DNA from: an uncultured Candidatus Nitrosopumilus sp.
Lineage (GTDB): Archaea; Thermoproteota; Nitrososphaeria; Nitrososphaerales; Nitrosopumilaceae
NCBI GenBank assembly: GCA_951812655.1
Contig: OX638319.1
Coordinates: 434,001-498,000, forward strand
DNA: 64,000 bases
Direction of reading: 5' to 3'
Shown here: positions 33,086 to 42,084 of the stretch, piece after piece
Layout: every line of letters begins with the position of its first letter
Position numbering within the stretch: the stretch's first letter is position 1
The notes under the pieces: model-generated
Seen by the model: only the letters and a program-made list of their open reading frames with translations
What the model was told of the DNA's origin: nothing
Databases searched by the model: none
Translations under genes and position numbers: made by a program

Positions 33086-33244
33086 TTAATTTCTTTTGAT
33101 CATTGAGTTTTTAGTCCTAGAGTTTGCATCTGGAATTTTAGGTTTTTTCTTAATCCAATACAAAATGATGATGATGATTATATCAGGAACAAAAATCATT
33201 AATTCATAATAAATTGTAAGTCTTTGAGCTGGTTTTGCATACAA
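33086..33244 (-). CDS. Possible small membrane protein
   Basis: A TTG-started frame of 52 codons encoding one strongly hydrophobic helix (IFVPDIIIIIILYWI) flanked by a basic tail KKKPKIPDANSRTK. An in-frame stop lies two codons upstream. Its 3' end overlaps sequence shared with the ferredoxin duplication. It may be real, or a decayed remnant: a different frame just upstream also reads protein-like (NIVPTGIILWIDN). Weakly supported. Confidence 0.25.
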   Translation of the reverse strand: MYAKPAQRLTIYYELMIFVPDIIIIIILYWIKKKPKIPDANSRTKNSMIKRN

Positions 33245-33339
33245 ATTTCATTGGTGAAGACAATTATCAATCCAAAGAATAATTCCTGTAGGCACGATAT
33301 TCTCGAGAAGACTTGATATGCGAATAAAATCAAGATATA

Positions 33340-35103
33340 ATGAAAGTATTGATCTCATTTAATCTTAGTAAAAAACTCATTTTATTGGTAATGATTGTAT
33401 CAATTATTGCTCTGTCAGTTACAGGATTTCTTAGTTTCAATTATGCTGACCAAATTCTAAAAGAAAGGGCAGGAGATCAGTTGTTGGGAGAATCGACGGT
33501 ACGCGGCGACACCATAAGGCTTCTTTTTGAATCAAGAATAGAGCAGAATAATATTCTCGCAAATGATCCGATGATTCAGTCTTTAGTTTTAAAAATGAAT
33601 GATATTCCAGAAGGTAATCTGGATGGATCAAAGGATCTCAATCGCAGAGACTTCCTGATTCAGGTTCAGGCGTTTCAGGAACTAATCGGATTTTCCATAG
33701 GGTTTGAGGATGTAAAAATAATTGGTAATGGCGGACATGTCTATTTCTCTCTTGGAAGCAATGCGAATGAAAACTTTTTGGGGGATCAACTTTTCGAAAG
33801 AGGACTTCAACAATCGTTCATAGAATTTGAACCCACTGAATCTGGCAAAAAAATGATTGTTGTCTCTCCCGTCTATGCTGATGACAGTAAAAAGGGAGAC
33901 GAACCAATTGGAGTGATAATTTCAAAGATGAGAACGGCTTCGATAGATAGTGTCTTACTGAGCAGAAGCGGGCTTGGAGAAACAGGAGAGGTCTACATAG
34001 TTAACGAGCATCTTCTGATGCTGTCCGAATCCCGATTCTTTGAAAATGCAGTATTCAAACAGAAAGTGGATACGTTAGGGGTTCAGAAATGCTTCGATGA
34101 CGGACAAGAGACCCTAGGATTCTATCCCGATTACAGGGGCATTCCAATCTATGGTTCATCATACTGTGCAAAAGATCTGGGAATTGTTTTATTGGCAGAG
34201 ATTGACAAAGCAGAGGTAGAAAAACCAATAAACGTTTTACAAAATAGAATCCTTCTAACTGGGATCGTAATCACCATAGGAATGGGAATTACTACTTTTG
34301 CAATATCAAAATCTATCTCAAAACCACTAATAAAATTAAAAAATGCAGCAAATAAAATTTCAGATGGAAATTTTGATGTTAGAACCGACATAAAGACCGG
34401 AGATGAGATCGGAGAACTTTCACATGCATTTGATTCAATGGCACAAAAGCTTCAAGAATCATTGATTGAGATTAGAAAGAAAGAAGAGGTAATCAAACAA
34501 CTCAAAGGAGACATGTTGTTAAAATTTTCTCAGCATGAACAAAATGATTGTGTAGGAGTTATCGATATGACAGATTCCACAAGAATATCATCAAAATTAT
34601 CAAATGAAGATGTTAGCAAAATGTATGAGATCTTTTTAAATTTCATGGCAAAAATCGTTCACAAACACAATGGTGAGGTAGTAAAAAACATCGGAGATGC
34701 TTTGATGTTTAGATTTGCAAACGTAGACTCAAATGACCCAGTTGCAATGAAAAACGTTTTAGAATGTTGCTTATCTATGATTGACTCTCATGATGAATTA
34801 AAAAAAGAACTCAATGCAGAAAAAATACCTGGTTTAGATTACAAAATCAGTGCGACGTATGGGGAGGTAAAAGTAGCAGAAAGTACGACTTCTAATACTT
34901 CAGATATTTTTGGACCCACGGTTAATAGATGTTTTAAAATTAATTCACTTTGTCCAAAAAACAGCATAGTTGTTGGAATCAATTTGTATAAAATTTTGAA
35001 AGATTTTCCCGAGTATGAGTTTGTACAATTTTGTTCTATTGAAATAAAGAAAAAATATGATTATAGTATTTTTGAGGTAAAAAGGAAGATAAAAAAATCA
35101 TAA
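33340..35103 (+). CDS. Membrane sensor with HAMP and class III nucleotide cyclase domain
   Basis: A 587-residue signalling protein. It has a membrane helix at about 13-33, an extracytoplasmic sensor domain at about 34-300 (Cache-like), a second helix at about 302-324, a HAMP linker at about 325-378 and a cyclase domain from about 403. The two metal-binding Asp are in VIDMTD (Asp409) and NIGDALMF (Asp453), with Lys449 nearby. The transition-state segment reads VNRCFK, Asn529 but Lys533 where Arg is usual. It should make cAMP or another cyclic nucleotide in response to an external signal. Confidence 0.85.
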   Translation: MKVLISFNLSKKLILLVMIVSIIALSVTGFLSFNYADQILKERAGDQLLGESTVRGDTIRLLFESRIEQNNILANDPMIQSLVLKMNDIPEGNLDGSKDLNRRDFLIQVQAFQELIGFSIGFEDVKIIGNGGHVYFSLGSNANENFLGDQLFERGLQQSFIEFEPTESGKKMIVVSPVYADDSKKGDEPIGVIISKMRTASIDSVLLSRSGLGETGEVYIVNEHLLMLSESRFFENAVFKQKVDTLGVQKCFDDGQETLGFYPDYRGIPIYGSSYCAKDLGIVLLAEIDKAEVEKPINVLQNRILLTGIVITIGMGITTFAISKSISKPLIKLKNAANKISDGNFDVRTDIKTGDEIGELSHAFDSMAQKLQESLIEIRKKEEVIKQLKGDMLLKFSQHEQNDCVGVIDMTDSTRISSKLSNEDVSKMYEIFLNFMAKIVHKHNGEVVKNIGDALMFRFANVDSNDPVAMKNVLECCLSMIDSHDELKKELNAEKIPGLDYKISATYGEVKVAESTTSNTSDIFGPTVNRCFKINSLCPKNSIVVGINLYKILKDFPEYEFVQFCSIEIKKKYDYSIFEVKRKIKKS

Positions 35104-35149
35104 TGAAGTCAAGTGATTCTCTATTTTGAAAGATTTGAGTAAGAAATGA

Positions 35150-36304
35150 TTAATTTTTTGAAAAACCAAGTTTTGCCATCCAACCGTTTTTTTGTTTTTT
35201 AGTAGGTTTTTTTGAAAGATTTTCTAACATGTCGTATGTAATTGTGAAACCACGTCCAACCATAGTAGCATCTTTTACATAATTTTCCTTATCAGGAACA
35301 AATTCATCTGCCAAATCTCGAATTTTTTTAGTTTTTAGATTAAACAGTCTAATATTTTTTCCATTTTCAAGTTGGATAATTGCATCTCCACTCAACCCCT
35401 GAATAGAAAAATTCTCGAAAAATCTGATTGAACCACCTTTTTTTAATTTAATTTTGGAATCAAAGGTAAGCTTTCCGCCATAAAATAAGATTTCACGAGC
35501 TGACAATACTACGTCATCTTCAACATTTAGAACAATGATTGAATCTGCTTCAAGTAATACGGTGTTGGCAAGATTTTCTGCGATGATTTTTCCATTAGGA
35601 GCTGAAATGTGAGTTCGATGTTCTTGAATTTTAAATACTCCAACTCTTCCTTGCGGATCTTCAACTTTGAACTTTCTGCCATAAACATTTCCAACAACTA
35701 CATTTCCATTATCTGAAATTACCTGAGCACCATTGTCAATTTTGTATTTATTTTCTAAAGGATTAATGAACTTAAAATCTCCTTTTGTCAAATGTATACT
35801 CGTTTTAAATTCCTGTGTCCAAGATGGACTTGTAATACTCCCTTGCATGATAATTGGGCCATCGAACGTAAAGCTCCCAGCCATAAAATTCCCTTTAATT
35901 GATAATGCACCAGTTGCTTTTCTTTCTAATTCAATCTCACCAAGTGTTTTTGAACCAAATAATCTTGTAGCAGTAGAATCTGATTTATTTAATTCTGCAG
36001 CCCAGTCTTGAGCTGTTTTCATTTCTTTGAAAAGTTCTTGACCTAAAATCTGATTTTTTCTTCGGACATCAGCTTCTGTATCACCAGAATACACTTTGGA
36101 ATTTTTTAATTTTTCCTGATCAGTTTCAGGATATTTCTTGCCAATTTTTAGATCATCATACGCTTGCTTTATTTTGATAAATTGTTCGTTTTCACCTCCA
36201 CGATCCGAATGAAATTGAAGAGCTAATCGTCTAAAAGCATCACGAATTTCTTTCTCAGTAGAACCTTCCACTATTCCTAAAATATCATAATTGTTCTCAA
36301 CCAT
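35150..36304 (-). CDS. J-domain protein with beta-solenoid-like C-terminus (HSD variant)
   Basis: A 384-residue protein. Residues 1-60 form a J-domain (YDILGIVEGSTEKEIRDAF and IKIKQAYDDLK), but the key HPD motif is HSD (His32-Ser33-Asp34). After a linker, residues from about 125 to 330 show short repeated strands (ALSIKGNFMAGSFTFDG, NGKIIAENL, DDVVLSAREILFYGG) like a bactofilin or other beta-solenoid scaffold. The C-terminus is basic. It may be an assembly scaffold with a modified Hsp70 contact. The gene stands alone. Confidence 0.7.
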   Translation of the reverse strand: MVENNYDILGIVEGSTEKEIRDAFRRLALQFHSDRGGENEQFIKIKQAYDDLKIGKKYPETDQEKLKNSKVYSGDTEADVRRKNQILGQELFKEMKTAQDWAAELNKSDSTATRLFGSKTLGEIELERKATGALSIKGNFMAGSFTFDGPIIMQGSITSPSWTQEFKTSIHLTKGDFKFINPLENKYKIDNGAQVISDNGNVVVGNVYGRKFKVEDPQGRVGVFKIQEHRTHISAPNGKIIAENLANTVLLEADSIIVLNVEDDVVLSAREILFYGGKLTFDSKIKLKKGGSIRFFENFSIQGLSGDAIIQLENGKNIRLFNLKTKKIRDLADEFVPDKENYVKDATMVGRGFTITYDMLENLSKKPTKKQKNGWMAKLGFSKN

Positions 36305-36535
36305 ATTACATCAAAAACTGTTTTTCAGATACCTATACTTGTAGGTTATTACATGTAGAAAATACGTTGTTTGTAAATAAAAAGAAAAAACATCAAATGA
36401 GTGATTGTTTACTGAAGAATTTTTATTTTTTATGAAGAATGAATGAAAGCACGTTACGAAAAAATTACATGGTTTTTCAGGATAATACTATTTGGAATTT
36501 CGATTAAAACTAAAAATTCTATAATTTTTAAAATT
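36305..36535. other. Intergenic region, 231 bases
   Basis: Between two minus-strand genes. The part near 36305 holds the promoter of the J-domain gene. The rest is AT-rich, with no tRNA-like fold or sizeable reading frame that I can see. Confidence 0.5.
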
Positions 36536-37171
36536 TTAATTATTTTTTGATTTAACGAGTGCAATTACTGCAATAATAATTCCAATAATTCCAACTCCAA
36601 TTCCGACAATTCCAAAATCATTAGATTTAGTTTTTTCAAGATTGTTCACGGAATTTTTTAGATTGCTTACATCATCAATCAGTACAGTATGGCCATCGAT
36701 CATCTGTGTTACTGTAAGGTCAGAAGGTTCGGGAAATTCGATATAAGAACGTTCAGCAACTTTTGGCGGATGCATTGATAAACTAATTGGAGTGTCTTTT
36801 ATTGTTCCCAGAATATTTGCCTGATAAAAACCAGAGACTGTGGGATTGATAAAAGCATAGTATTTCCCCGGAATGTTATGATCAGGTGAGAGTGGAAGTG
36901 TTATACTATCATCTTTGTAGATTAACTGAATTTTTACAGTTTTTTTTAAATCTGAAACCCCATTTTCAAACACTTGATCTTCAAGTTCTAAGTTAGGCAA
37001 CAGTGGACTAACATAGAATTCAATCGCATTTGTTTCTCCTGAAACAACTGGTTCATTCATCCATCCAATTTCTACCCTATATTCTCCAACAGAATCAACA
37101 GTATGACCATACGCAATTCCAGCTAAACTCGGAATGATCAACATGAACAATACTAGAAAATTTAATGTCAT
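36536..37171 (-). CDS. Exported protein with C-terminal membrane anchor
   Basis: A 211-residue protein with a signal peptide (about residues 1-22, LVLFMLIIPSLAGIAYG) and a C-terminal hydrophobic helix at about 188-207 (GIVGIGVGIIGIIIAVIALV) followed by KSKNN. The mature domain is beta-rich (YRVEIGWMNEPVVSGETNAI), resembling copper-resistance or YtkA-like secreted domains, but no metal ligands are conserved enough to say so. Topology would place the domain outside the cell. Confidence 0.65.
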   Translation of the reverse strand: MTLNFLVLFMLIIPSLAGIAYGHTVDSVGEYRVEIGWMNEPVVSGETNAIEFYVSPLLPNLELEDQVFENGVSDLKKTVKIQLIYKDDSITLPLSPDHNIPGKYYAFINPTVSGFYQANILGTIKDTPISLSMHPPKVAERSYIEFPEPSDLTVTQMIDGHTVLIDDVSNLKNSVNNLEKTKSNDFGIVGIGVGIIGIIIAVIALVKSKNN

Positions 37172-37259
37172 ACTTGAAAAGATAGATCTGATTTTAAAAA
37201 GGTTCTACTCATTTCTGAAAAAGAAAGTTAATTTTGGAAACCTTTGATACTTGTACCAG

Positions 37260-38705
37260 TTAAGCATCTGCATACATAGAAACTTCCCATGCAGTAGGAG
37301 TCTGTGCAAAAGCAACGTATTCCTTGTATTTTAATTCTGAATATGTATCAAGAAAATCTTTTGTAAAAACATCATTCAAGAAATTTGAGTCACTTGCTAA
37401 AGAATCAAGTGCTCCTTTGAGTGATACGGGCAGGGATCCAACACCATATTCTCGTTTCTTCTCCGAAGAAAGTTTGTAAACATTTTCTTCAATAGGATCA
37501 CCGGGATCAATCTTGTTTTTAATTCCGTCCAACCCAGCTAGTAATAATGATGCCTCTAAAAGATAGATGTTTGCGGTTGGATCAGGTACACGGTACTCAA
37601 TTCTTTTAGTTTTTTCTTGGTTTCTATTATACATTGGAACCCTAATAGCAGTAGAACGATTTGCCAATCCCCAGCAAACATTAACAGGTGCTTCAAATCC
37701 AGGAACCAATCGTTTGTAAGAATTAGTTGTTGGGTTTGAGATCGCACACAAAGCTGATGCATGGCTCAAAATTCCACCTACATAATATCTTCCAATTTGA
37801 CTCATTTGTGCTTCTTCATCATCTATGTCATACATCGCATTCGAATTTTCATTCCATAGACTTTGATGCGTATGCATTGCTGAAGCATTATCGCCGAAAA
37901 TAGGTTTGGGCATAAAAGTTGCCACTTTGTTTTTTCTTTTAGCTTTAACTTTTACTAAATTTTTGACTGCAATTACATTATCTGCCATACCAATCATTTC
38001 ATCATAAACCAAATTGATCTCACATTGACCAGAAGTTGCCACTTCATGATGTTCAGCTTCAATTTTTATTCCAAAATAATTATACAAATCATCACATACA
38101 TCTTTTCTAAATCCTTCAAGAGTATCCTTTGGCTGTGCTGGATAATACCCTTCCTTGATATCAATTGCAGTACTTACGTTTCCTTTGGACCAGGGCGATT
38201 CTTTTGATTCAATAGAATATCCTGAACCACCACCAGAATGAGTTGCACCGTAAGGTGAAGGATATACATTGATGGAATCAAATACAAAAAATTCTATTTC
38301 AGGTCCCCAATTCGTATGAGTAAATCCAAATTCACTAAGTTTTTCTGATGCTTTACGTGCAATTCCCCTAGAATCTCGATTATATCGTGATTCTTTGTTT
38401 ATACTGCCATCATATAGGTCACAGAATATTCTTGCATTCTTTCTATTACCCGGATCATAATCATTTGGAAGAATTTTAAATGAAGATGGATCAGGCATTA
38501 GAATCATGTCAGAATTATTTACGGATTTGAATCCAACGATTGAACTTGCGTCTAATTTTTCAAGGCCATTTACAAAACTATTTCTATCAATTGCATAGCT
38601 TGGCATTCCAACATTATGAAGTTCGCCAAAAATATCTACAAACCAAAAATCAACGAACGATATGTTTTCATCTTTAATTGTCTGTAGCACTTGATCTGGG
38701 TTCAA
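37260..38705 (-). CDS. glnA: Glutamine synthetase, type I (first copy)
   Basis: Makes glutamine from glutamate and ammonia with ATP. The 481-residue protein has the GS signatures: GPEIEFFVFD, EVATSGQCEINLVYD, MHTHQSLWNEN, and GNRSTAIRVP with the ammonia-site Arg. The adenylylation loop of bacterial type I-beta enzymes is not seen. A second, distinct glnA copy is at 53182. In an ammonia oxidiser, GS handles nitrogen assimilation. Its neighbour on the same strand is the KamA-type radical SAM enzyme, 73 bases away. Confidence 0.92.
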   Translation of the reverse strand: MNPDQVLQTIKDENISFVDFWFVDIFGELHNVGMPSYAIDRNSFVNGLEKLDASSIVGFKSVNNSDMILMPDPSSFKILPNDYDPGNRKNARIFCDLYDGSINKESRYNRDSRGIARKASEKLSEFGFTHTNWGPEIEFFVFDSINVYPSPYGATHSGGGSGYSIESKESPWSKGNVSTAIDIKEGYYPAQPKDTLEGFRKDVCDDLYNYFGIKIEAEHHEVATSGQCEINLVYDEMIGMADNVIAVKNLVKVKAKRKNKVATFMPKPIFGDNASAMHTHQSLWNENSNAMYDIDDEEAQMSQIGRYYVGGILSHASALCAISNPTTNSYKRLVPGFEAPVNVCWGLANRSTAIRVPMYNRNQEKTKRIEYRVPDPTANIYLLEASLLLAGLDGIKNKIDPGDPIEENVYKLSSEKKREYGVGSLPVSLKGALDSLASDSNFLNDVFTKDFLDTYSELKYKEYVAFAQTPTAWEVSMYADA

Positions 38706-38778
38706 TTCGATATTTTTAGTAAACTAATTTACAAATGTTGTATAGTAAGAAAGTTTTGTCAAAGTAGTCAGGTAAATT

Positions 38779-40143
38779 CTAAGATTCAGGATGATCTTCG
38801 ACTGTATGGGTTTTTTTAAAATTTTTCATCTCTTCATCAAAAAAGAATTTTTCGGTGAATGCAGGCTTCAAATCATCCAACCAAATTGCTTTTTCATCAT
38901 ATTTTGCAAAAAATGGTGTTTGTACCCAATCAGGATTTCTACCCTGCAAAAATCTTAAAACAATTACCTTTTGATCGTTTAGGTTTGCTGTACCGATAAC
39001 GTGTACTTTTCCAGGAGTTGCAGACATACTTGGTCCTCTAACAGTTCTAGCCAATCCACTTACTGAAGAATACGCCTTTCTGAAAATCTCATGTGCCTTT
39101 ATCAAAGAAATTCCGAAGTAATGTTGAGCTCCAGTATCTCTAACTACAAACATGTAATATGGAATACATCCCATTTGGACCTGTTTACTCCACATTTTTG
39201 CCCACATTTCTGCATCATCATTGATATGTGTTAATAGAGGAGATTGTGTTCTAATTTCTGCGCCTGTTTTACGAACTTCTTTAATTGCGTTTTTTACTGC
39301 ATCAGTTGATAATTCAGTTAAATGGTTAAAGTGGGCCATAAATGCAAGATGCAATCCACTATCTGTAACCTTTTTAAAAACATCCAACATTTCTTGGGAA
39401 TCAGAATCCGTTAGGAATTTGTATGGCCAGTATGCCAAAGCCTTTGTTCCAATCCTAATTGTTTTAAGATTTGGAAGTTTTGCATCAATTAATGTGTCAA
39501 TATATTTTGAAAAAACTTTTGCTTTCATAATCATCGGATCACCACCTGTGAAAAGCACATCGCTAATTTCAGGATGTTCCCTAACATACTGAACCAGTTG
39601 TTCTCCTTCTTGCATTGCAAATTTCATTTCATCCATCCCTACAAATTGTGGCCATCTGAAACAAAAGCTGCAATATGCATGACATGTTTGACTTTGACTA
39701 GGGAAGAAAAGGCAGGTTTCCTTGTATTTGTGTTGCATTCCATACAACTTGGTTCCGTCTTTCAACGTTGGGACATTTAGTTCCATTTGTCCTGCAGGAT
39801 GAGGATTTAGTTGTAAACGAATTTCATTTGCAATGGACGCAATTTCTTCCTTGCCTGAATTGTTTTTTAATGCAGTCTTCATTTTTTCATAGTGTTCTGG
39901 TTTCAACATTCCCTTTTGAGGAAAGGTTAAGACAAAGATTGGATCCTTTGGAATGTTATTCCAATCAATCAATTGTTCAACAACATAATTATTTGCTTTA
40001 AACGGCAAAACATTCCCTACAACTTCCATTTCAAACAGGGTTTGCTCACTAAGGTTTTGAATTTGTGGAAGGGTACGAAAATTTGCTAATGTATAAGATT
40101 TCATCGAAGGTGAATTATTCCATATTGACTCTTGATAGGTCAC
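38779..40143 (-). CDS. KamA-family radical SAM aminomutase (lysine 2,3-aminomutase type)
   Basis: A 454-residue radical SAM enzyme of the lysine 2,3-aminomutase family. The iron-sulfur motif is C-x3-C-x2-C in CHAYCSFCFR (Cys154, 158, 161), followed by VLFTGGDPMIM and the PLP-associated C-terminal half. Lysine 2,3-aminomutase makes beta-lysine, a precursor of the osmolyte N-epsilon-acetyl-beta-lysine in some archaea; no acetyltransferase gene is next to it, so the product is uncertain. It lies upstream of glnA on the same strand. Confidence 0.82.
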   Translation of the reverse strand: MTYQESIWNNSPSMKSYTLANFRTLPQIQNLSEQTLFEMEVVGNVLPFKANNYVVEQLIDWNNIPKDPIFVLTFPQKGMLKPEHYEKMKTALKNNSGKEEIASIANEIRLQLNPHPAGQMELNVPTLKDGTKLYGMQHKYKETCLFFPSQSQTCHAYCSFCFRWPQFVGMDEMKFAMQEGEQLVQYVREHPEISDVLFTGGDPMIMKAKVFSKYIDTLIDAKLPNLKTIRIGTKALAYWPYKFLTDSDSQEMLDVFKKVTDSGLHLAFMAHFNHLTELSTDAVKNAIKEVRKTGAEIRTQSPLLTHINDDAEMWAKMWSKQVQMGCIPYYMFVVRDTGAQHYFGISLIKAHEIFRKAYSSVSGLARTVRGPSMSATPGKVHVIGTANLNDQKVIVLRFLQGRNPDWVQTPFFAKYDEKAIWLDDLKPAFTEKFFFDEEMKNFKKTHTVEDHPES

Positions 40144-40402
40144 TTTAAAAATAGTATCTTCGCCCTTGATAAAAGTTACAGACTATTTAGGCATGAAATA
40201 TGTTGTACTTGAAGATAATTTGTGCTAAATTTCAAAAAAATAATGATAATATGGGTTAACCTTGTATTCTAGAACATGAATTTTATTAGAATGGTGAACG
40301 GTACTGGCTGAAGAAGACCTATCGCAAATTTCAGCAGGTGAATTTGAAACGGTATCTCAGCTGATAGCATCATCTGAATCACTTCAAATAGCATTTTCCA
40401 TA

Positions 40403-42046
40403 ATGATTATAGGAATAATTGGAATAGTTGTAGGTTATAGAAAATTTTCATTTTGGGTAGGTTCACAGAAATTTTATTATCAAAGGCCACACGCTTCACG
40501 ATTTCTACGTAGAGCAGTTCTTCCAGTTTTTGCGATTGTGTTTATTACGGTTATCAATGCTCACATACAAAGTGGTATTTTACTAGGAGATGAATTGGCA
40601 GTAGAGGGGTATGAAGAAATGCCACCTCAAGAAATATTTGCAAAGATTCTCAACACATTCAACATTTTGGTGATTGGCTATACAATTTCACATCTCATTC
40701 CAATCTCTCTAAACAAACGTGAAAAGTCTGAATTAGAAAAAAAGGATTTTGATGCCTGGTATGAAATGAGGGGATTTGTTGATGATGATGATGATTTGTT
40801 TCATAAAATGTACACGTGGGTTCCACCAAAAATCACTCCAGAGGATATTGAAGAGGAAGAATTCCAAAACATGTTAAAAACAGAGGAAGGCATGCTGGAA
40901 TTAGAGCAATTTCGAACAATAAAAGGAAATCCAATCGGAGGATATGAGAAATTGATTGATGATCCATTTGAAGAATGGAAAAAATCTGAACGTTCAAAAT
41001 ATGAAAAGTATTTTCAAAATTGCATTACAGGTAACAACCAATCTGGAAGAAAGTTAAAACCTGGTGCAAAACCTGATGAAATCTTTCCAATCGACGTATG
41101 GAGAGAGGAGAAAAGAGTCAATGGGTATGAACCACTTATTCCAAGCTCTCGTCCTCCGGGATATGCAAAGAAGAAGAGGGAGGGAATTCCAAAATCTGCA
41201 AAACAAGTACTTCCAGTGGGGATTTTTGTTGCAACGATTTTAGGAGTTGTTGCATGGTGGGGAGTAGATTTGATCGTACTTGCTACGGCCACAGGAGGAT
41301 TGGCTATTGGTTTAGGATTAGCGTTGCAGGAAACCATGCAAAACTATTTTGCATATATTCTCATTAGAAAAGACAAGATATTTGTCGAGGGTGAACGTGT
41401 CAAACTAGATACAGGATATAATGGGTATGTACATAAAATAACGCCCAGAGTGACTTACATTAGAGATGCACTGAATGAATCAATTGCGATAATTCCAACA
41501 AGACAGTTGGTAAATGCTCAAGTGGTTAATTATACACAAGGAGTGAAAATGGTACCTGCGATTGTAGACGTTGGTGTATCATATCTAAATGATCCAAAAC
41601 AAGTATCAGCTGTTCTTGTAAAAGTTGGACAACGTGCAATGAAAGAAGTGGTGGATGGGAAAGGAAGACATCTAATAAGACAAATGCGGTGTCCATATCT
41701 GAAACATAATCAATCCAGTTGTGGATGTGACAAAGATATTCATGTCGATATCAATCAACCTGTCGTAAGATTTAATCAGTTCAATGATTCAGCACTGGAT
41801 TTTTCATTATGGGTTTATGTCAGAGATTATGGTGCACAGTTCAAAACAAAAACTGACATGAGAGTGATCATGTATGAAGAATTCAAGAGATATGATATCA
41901 GGATTCCATGGCCAATAAGAACAATTTACCAAGGAGATGAAAAACGTGAACAAGATGAAATTGAAAAACTCAATAAAAAGAGGAATGATGCTATTGACAA
42001 ATACGGCATAGGGGACATTGGTCGTGGTAGTGGTGAAGATGAATAA
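40403..42046 (+). CDS. MscS-family mechanosensitive channel
   Basis: A 547-residue protein with an N-terminal helix at about residues 2-15 and another near 30-60, a long charged cytoplasmic or periplasmic insert, then the MscS pore region GVVAWWGVDLIVLATATG and LAIGLGLALQETMQNYF (glycine-alanine pore helix), followed by the beta domain FVEGERVKLDTGYNG. It should release osmolytes under hypo-osmotic stress. The frame stays open 33 codons upstream of the ATG to a CTG at 40304, with protein-like content (EEDLSQISAGEFETVSQ), so the true start may be earlier. Confidence 0.87.
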   Translation: MIIGIIGIVVGYRKFSFWVGSQKFYYQRPHASRFLRRAVLPVFAIVFITVINAHIQSGILLGDELAVEGYEEMPPQEIFAKILNTFNILVIGYTISHLIPISLNKREKSELEKKDFDAWYEMRGFVDDDDDLFHKMYTWVPPKITPEDIEEEEFQNMLKTEEGMLELEQFRTIKGNPIGGYEKLIDDPFEEWKKSERSKYEKYFQNCITGNNQSGRKLKPGAKPDEIFPIDVWREEKRVNGYEPLIPSSRPPGYAKKKREGIPKSAKQVLPVGIFVATILGVVAWWGVDLIVLATATGGLAIGLGLALQETMQNYFAYILIRKDKIFVEGERVKLDTGYNGYVHKITPRVTYIRDALNESIAIIPTRQLVNAQVVNYTQGVKMVPAIVDVGVSYLNDPKQVSAVLVKVGQRAMKEVVDGKGRHLIRQMRCPYLKHNQSSCGCDKDIHVDINQPVVRFNQFNDSALDFSLWVYVRDYGAQFKTKTDMRVIMYEEFKRYDIRIPWPIRTIYQGDEKREQDEIEKLNKKRNDAIDKYGIGDIGRGSGEDE

Positions 42047-42084
42047 TCTTCTCAAAACTTAAGAATCCCATTGATTCATATTTT

